NCBI GenBank assembly: GCA_021604825.1
Contig: BQJS01000001.1
Location: 9,861 to 73,860, forward strand
Length of the DNA stretch: 64,000 nt
Origin: Phycisphaerae bacterium
Lineage (GTDB): Bacteria > Planctomycetota > Phycisphaerae > UBA1845
Direction of reading: 5' to 3'
Of this stretch, positions 60,227-64,000 are shown in pieces (positions within the stretch are counted from its first letter, which is position 1; the number at the start of each line of letters is the position of its first letter). Position numbers and translations under genes: made by a program. The notes beneath the pieces were generated by a model. The model made no database searches, was not told where the DNA came from, and saw nothing but the letters and a program-made list of their open reading frames with translations.

Positions 60227-61335
60227 CAACAATTGGATTCAGCTTCTGGACCCTGGATCTTGCCAGCGAATTGACAGCGCCAAATACTCGTGCAGGTCCA
60301 CGCCAGTAGTGCGATCGCGCCAGCGGTCTTGATCGAATCGGGCACGAACGATTCGTGCATGTTGTGGGCGGTCAATGTGAACCCTTGCACGTTGAACAGC
60401 CAATCAACGCAAAGACCCGCGCCCACTGACACGCACGCAATGGACGCCAGATAGACGGCGACGGTTCGCGTGCCCAGTTGTTTGCGCAGCATGCCAACCG
60501 CGCCAATGTTGGTAGCCGGTCCGGCGAGTAGGAACACCAGGGCAGCCCCCGGACTCAAGCCTTGAGCGATCAGGGCGGCGGCGACTGGCGTTGACCCTTC
60601 CGCACATACGTACATGGGAATGCCCACGACCAGCATGATGAGCATTGCCAGCACGGGTCCGCGCATGATGGCGTCGATCAAGACGCTTGGCATCCAAACT
60701 TGAATGATCGCTGCGACAACGAAACCGACAAACATCCAGAATACGATGTCGTCGAAGACTTTGACGAACGCGTGACGAAGTCCGTCGGCAAATGTGACGG
60801 ATGCTGGTTGTGACGTTTCGGTTGAAGGTGAGGAATCGCTGCAGCAACAATGACATGCGGGCGCGGCATCTTGCGGCGTTGTTTCGGCGAGCTTCCTCGA
60901 AAACAACACTTCAAGGATGCCCGCGACGAGGGCGGTGATGCACGAAGCCAGCGGGCGGATGATGGCCATCACCGGTCCGATGAGCGAGTACGTGAGCATC
61001 ACCGATTGGGCGCTGGTTTCGGGAGTCGAGATTAAGAACGAAAGCGTCGCGCCCTTGCTGGCTCCTTGTTTGCGGAGGGCGATCGCTGCTGGCAGCACAC
61101 TGCATGAACAAAGCGGCATGGGCAAGCCAATCGCCGACGCGAGTAGAACTGGTCGCAAACCGTCGCCGCGAAGAAGGTCGCCCCAACGACTGCGACTCAT
61201 CCACATATGAAGAAACGCCGCGATCAACAACCCGACGAGCAGAAACACCGCCGATTGCCGAAGCATCTCCCAAGTCGCGTTGACGATGGCCCAAGTTGGA
61301 CCGGTGACATCGGAAAGTACGGCGAGCGTTTTCAT
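60154..61335 (-). CDS. SO_0444 family metal efflux permease
   Basis: The 393-residue permease (PF03773-type) has GLPMPLCSCSVLPAAIALR near 75, the conserved second motif VGIPMYVCAEGSTPVAAALI near 235 and AGPATNIGAVGM, all typical of SO_0444-type Cu/Zn exporters. A Cys/His-rich insert AACHCC-like stretch (PACHCCCSDSS near 165) suggests cytosolic metal binding. The C-terminus ends in poly-Ser (SSSPSSSSSSSS). The 3' end overlaps the S9 peptidase gene by 73 bases on the opposite strand. Confidence 0.87.
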   Translation of the reverse strand: MKTLAVLSDVTGPTWAIVNATWEMLRQSAVFLLVGLLIAAFLHMWMSRSRWGDLLRGDGLRPVLLASAIGLPMPLCSCSVLPAAIALRKQGASKGATLSFLISTPETSAQSVMLTYSLIGPVMAIIRPLASCITALVAGILEVLFSRKLAETTPQDAAPACHCCCSDSSPSTETSQPASVTFADGLRHAFVKVFDDIVFWMFVGFVVAAIIQVWMPSVLIDAIMRGPVLAMLIMLVVGIPMYVCAEGSTPVAAALIAQGLSPGAALVFLLAGPATNIGAVGMLRKQLGTRTVAVYLASIACVSVGAGLCVDWLFNVQGFTLTAHNMHESFVPDSIKTAGAIALLAWTCTSIWRCQFAGKIQGPEAESNCCQDSSDGSGVSGSSSPSSSSSSSS

Positions 61336-61392
61336 GCCAAAGAGTCTAGCGCGCCCGGTTGAATTTTGCGATGCTGGGGATTGACACGAAGA

Positions 61393-61605
61393 TCATTGCT
61401 GGGTCGTTGGTGCGGTTGGCGGGGGTGATTCTTCAAGGTTTGCGACGACATAGATGCCACGAATAACAACGGTGAGCAGTGCGGCTAGAAAGATGATTCC
61501 GACGATCATGCGCGACCAGCCATGCGCCCCCATGCCGCTGGGGGATTGCGGATTGGCCTGCTGCAGTGGGTCGGGATCGGGTTGAGGTGATGTCGGGGCA
61601 ACCAT
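61393..61605 (-). CDS. Small single-pass membrane protein
   Basis: 70 residues: a Pro/Gln-rich N-terminus, one hydrophobic helix (MIVGIIFLAALLTVVIRGIYVV) in the middle and a Pro/Thr-rich C-terminus. It starts at ATG 61605, divergent from the HEAT-repeat gene. No family recognised. Confidence 0.5.
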   Translation of the reverse strand: MVAPTSPQPDPDPLQQANPQSPSGMGAHGWSRMIVGIIFLAALLTVVIRGIYVVANLEESPPPTAPTTQQ

Positions 61606-61822
61606 GCCAAGATTCTATGCGCAAGCGGTCCGATTGGCTACGGTTTGCAACGTCCAGAAATATGAAGCGTTGACCCGTCGGCGTGACGCATGGGGCGATA
61701 ACCGATTCAGATTGTCGGTCCGATTCTGGTTCGACGTTCACGTCCAGCCGACACTTATATTAAGAAAGATAGTGAACCATTCGTGGGGTTCGCGCGCGCA
61801 GGTGTGCGCATCGGCTGCTCTT

Positions 61823-63532
61823 ATGCTCTATATCTGGTGGAATCTCAGGCGACTGCGATCAACTGAGTCATCGGTGCGCGCGAAGGGAATCTCGATGCTG
61901 CTGAAGCGCGAGAACTCGGCGGCCGTCCTGCCCCTTTGCGATTTGCTTGCGGACGAAGATCGAAGCATCCGCATCTTAACCGCCCAGGCGCTGGGCAAGT
62001 TTGCCGATCGGCGGGCTGTTGAACCGCTCATCGCAGCATTATTCGAAGAGAAGTTTTGGGATGTGCGCGATGAGATTGTTGAAGCGCTGCGTCTGATTGG
62101 CGACCCAAAAGCCGTAAACGAACTCATTCTGCTTCTGGAGAATGACAAAGATGACCTGAGCCTCAAGCAATTCACCGCGTGGGCGCTGAAGAAGTTTGGA
62201 TGGGAGCAGCTTTCCGGCGAGCAGCAGGCGTCGGTTTGTATTTTGCGGGACGAGTGGGATGGCGTCGTGCCGCTCGGCGGGGTGGCGGTGAAGCCACTGG
62301 TCAACGCGGTTCGCAATGGGACGCAGCATGTTCGACGGATCGCGGCTGACTCGCTTGGGAAGATTGGTGATGTGGCCGCTATTTCGGCGCTGGTGGCGCT
62401 TCTCAATGATGAGGATTCCGGTATACGCAAAGCCGCCGCGGCGGCCGTCGTGCAGGTGGCGAAGGATCGAGATGATGCCGATTTGCAGACCAAGGCCTTG
62501 ATCGCGTTGGAGCAGTGGTCGGCGATTTCGTCCATCGGCCCCAGCGCTTTTAATGAAGTCTTTGAAGCCACCAAGTCGAGCGATGTTGCTGTTCGTCAGC
62601 AAGCCATTCGAGCGCTGGGAATGGTGTCGGGCACACCGGCCATCAAAGCCTTAATGAAGTACTTGCGCAGCAGCGACACGCTCATCCGACGTGCGGCGGC
62701 GGAAGGCTTGGAGCGGGCCAAGGAACCCAAGACAATCCCGGTTCTGGTGGCGGTATTGACCGACGATGATACCGAAGTGCGGCACTCAGCCGCCCGTGCA
62801 CTTCGGAAGGTCGAGTGGAATCCAACGAACCGCGAGCAGCACATTGCGCTGGCCGTCGCTGGACAAGAGTGGATGGAAGCTGCCAAGTTGGGGCAAGCCG
62901 CATTGGCACCTTTGATGAATGCGTTTCAGGATGCCAGCCACCGTCCCAAGGTGATGGGGGCGCTGGTTGAACTTGGCGATTTGGCTGTTGATCCGCTGGT
63001 CGAACTGCTTGCGACTGATGATGACGGGCCGGGCGGTTCGTCGCTGCGGTTGACCACGGTTGAAACGCTCGGAAAAATCGGGCACCGCAAAGCCATCCCC
63101 GCACTCGAGAAGATGATGGGCGATCCCGAGCTGGCGATTCGCCGCGCGGCGGTCGATTCGCTGAGGCACCTGGGATGGGTTCCCGCGAATGCCCTCGCCC
63201 AAGCCGACATGGCCATCGCGATCGAGGATTGGACAAAGTTGTTGCAGATCGGAGCCCCCGCATTTCCGCGGATGATGGATCTCCTTCAGGATGACGCCCG
63301 GGCTGGTCAGGCGTGTCGGGTAATCGAAAAGCTACTCGCTGGTGACGATGCCAAACAGGTGTCGCCCGAGTATCTACACGCCTTGGCTGGAATGACGACG
63401 GCACCGACGCGAGCGGGCGGCATTCAGGGTCGCCACGCATCCGGTGGCAAGACGCTCAACGCGACGGTGGCCAAGCGGCGACTCACGCAGTTGGCCCGAT
63501 CTGAACTCAAACGACGCAACGTTCCTGTCTAG
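61823..63532 (+). CDS. HEAT-repeat protein
   Basis: The 569-residue soluble protein begins with a short hydrophobic LYIWWNLRRLRS stretch. It then carries HEAT/PBS-lyase-type repeats (SAAVLPLCDLLADEDRSIRILTAQALGKF; DVAAISALVALLNDEDSGIRKAAAAAV; TPAIKALMKYLRSSDTLIRRAAAEGLERA; and more), and a C-terminal basic tail (KRRLTQLARSELKRR). The repeats make a scaffold for protein interactions. ATG 61823 is chosen; GTG 61802 is an alternative. Confidence 0.85.
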   Translation: MLYIWWNLRRLRSTESSVRAKGISMLLKRENSAAVLPLCDLLADEDRSIRILTAQALGKFADRRAVEPLIAALFEEKFWDVRDEIVEALRLIGDPKAVNELILLLENDKDDLSLKQFTAWALKKFGWEQLSGEQQASVCILRDEWDGVVPLGGVAVKPLVNAVRNGTQHVRRIAADSLGKIGDVAAISALVALLNDEDSGIRKAAAAAVVQVAKDRDDADLQTKALIALEQWSAISSIGPSAFNEVFEATKSSDVAVRQQAIRALGMVSGTPAIKALMKYLRSSDTLIRRAAAEGLERAKEPKTIPVLVAVLTDDDTEVRHSAARALRKVEWNPTNREQHIALAVAGQEWMEAAKLGQAALAPLMNAFQDASHRPKVMGALVELGDLAVDPLVELLATDDDGPGGSSLRLTTVETLGKIGHRKAIPALEKMMGDPELAIRRAAVDSLRHLGWVPANALAQADMAIAIEDWTKLLQIGAPAFPRMMDLLQDDARAGQACRVIEKLLAGDDAKQVSPEYLHALAGMTTAPTRAGGIQGRHASGGKTLNATVAKRRLTQLARSELKRRNVPV

Positions 63533-63765
63533 CCGATCCGGCTGAACCCATCCTCGGTTTCCCTTGTCAGCAAAATCTCAAAAATCCGCATCTCGCTTGA
63601 ATCGGCGGTATGTCGCGATGCCCTGTGGTGCATTTGCAAATCGAACCGGAGGGGCGATACTAGTCCGCTGGCTGCTGCGGGATCGCGGTGGCTTGTTCGA
63701 GCCGCATTTCATGGTGCAGTCGCGCGTTGCGATGCGCGGTCTAATCAATTCAGGAAACCGACGTC

Positions 63766-64000
63766 ATGAGCATTCTTGTTGATCGCAATACGAAAGTGAT
63801 ATGCCAGGGAATCACTGGCCAAGCCGGCGCATTTCATACGGCGCAGAGTATCGAATATGGCGCGAAGTTTGTCGGTGGGACATCGCCCGGCAAAGGTGGC
63901 ACCAAGTCGGAGCATGGCCTACCGGTGTTCAACACGGTTGCGGAAGCGGTGAGCACGACGGGGGCTGAGGTATCGATGGTTTTCGTGCCGCCGCCATTCG
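63766..64000 (+). CDS. sucD: Succinate-CoA ligase alpha subunit, 5' part (truncated by window)
   Basis: 78 codons are visible. [25 protein letters not shown] carries the CoA/ADP-binding GITGQAG signature, followed by [22 protein letters not shown] and VFVPPPF, matching the start of sucD. AGGAAA precedes the ATG. It converts succinyl-CoA to succinate with substrate-level phosphorylation. The gene continues past the window. Confidence 0.94.
   Translation, partial: MSILVDRNTKVICQGITGQAGAFHTAQSIEYGAKFVGGTSPGKGGTKSEHGLPVFNTVAEAVSTTGAEVSMVFVPPPF

Noticed and set aside
1..64000. tRNA, rRNA, CRISPR array or prophage
   Set aside because: Scanned for T-loop-like motifs, direct repeats with regular spacing, and integrase, terminase or transposase motifs. 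None found. The riboswitch was the only structured RNA I could support.

Overview
The window looks like a chromosomal segment of a planctomycete, most likely of the Phycisphaerae type. I infer this from recurrent family hallmarks rather than any marker gene: a PEP-CTERM-sorted protein, secreted proteins ending in dockerin-like Asp-rich repeats, prepilin-like proteins with the H-X9-DG type C-terminus, several membrane or soluble proteins with CGYD...CPECG zinc ribbons, an ECF sigma factor followed by an anti-sigma-like protein, a HEAT-repeat protein and a GAF/sigma-54 activator. Most of the window is moderately GC-rich and densely coded. I found no rRNA, tRNA, CRISPR array, transposase or prophage gene.

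Layout. 1-9.5 kb: membrane proteins (AI-2E family exporter, PH-like protein), a Sufu-like protein, a secreted dockerin-like protein, an AT-hook DNA-binding protein, a TerB-like protein, NrdR, an RNase Z-like hydrolase and an unlisted 31-codon hydrophobic peptide gene with its own terminator. 9.6-14.6 kb: sigma-54 activator, GNAT acetyltransferase, L,D-transpeptidase, ECF sigma factor plus an anti-sigma/pseudopilin fusion. 14.7-19.3 kb (minus): methylcrotonyl-CoA carboxylase beta subunit, a SusD-like protein with six Cys-rich repeats, and an enoyl-CoA hydratase-family protein (leucine catabolism). 19.5-31.2 kb: zinc-ribbon proteins, MarR regulator, PEP carboxykinase, cytidylate kinase, topoisomerase I, EF-4. 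31.4-33.2 kb: an AT-richer three-gene cassette (TIGR04255 protein plus two unknowns). 33.5-39.8 kb: a divergent cluster resembling the selenium-linked purine-catabolism (yge/xdhD) region of enterobacteria: Fe-S/Mo hydroxylase, YgeY hydrolase, YgeW-like carbamoyltransferase, carbamate kinase. 39.9-53.3 kb: two peptidases, phosphoglycerate mutase, an ABC exporter, DinB, EamA transporter, TrmB, YggS. 53.4-57.2 kb: a cobalamin riboswitch followed by a PEP-CTERM beta-propeller-like surface protein, a dockerin-like surface protein and a prepilin-like protein. 57.2-64 kb: a secreted protein with a CGAG-type C-terminal anchor, an S9 peptidase, an SO_0444-type metal permease, a HEAT-repeat protein and the start of sucD.

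The most promising candidate for an undescribed system is the riboswitch-controlled surface cassette, which I interpret as a cell-surface cobalamin or corrinoid capture system anchored by PEP-CTERM sorting. Second is the TIGR04255 cassette. Two dispersed repeat families run through the window: a MITE-like 27-bp inverted-repeat unit (three loci) and a 30-31 bp hairpin repeat (six copies), the latter clustered around prepilin-like genes and in one place forming part of a prepilin leader.
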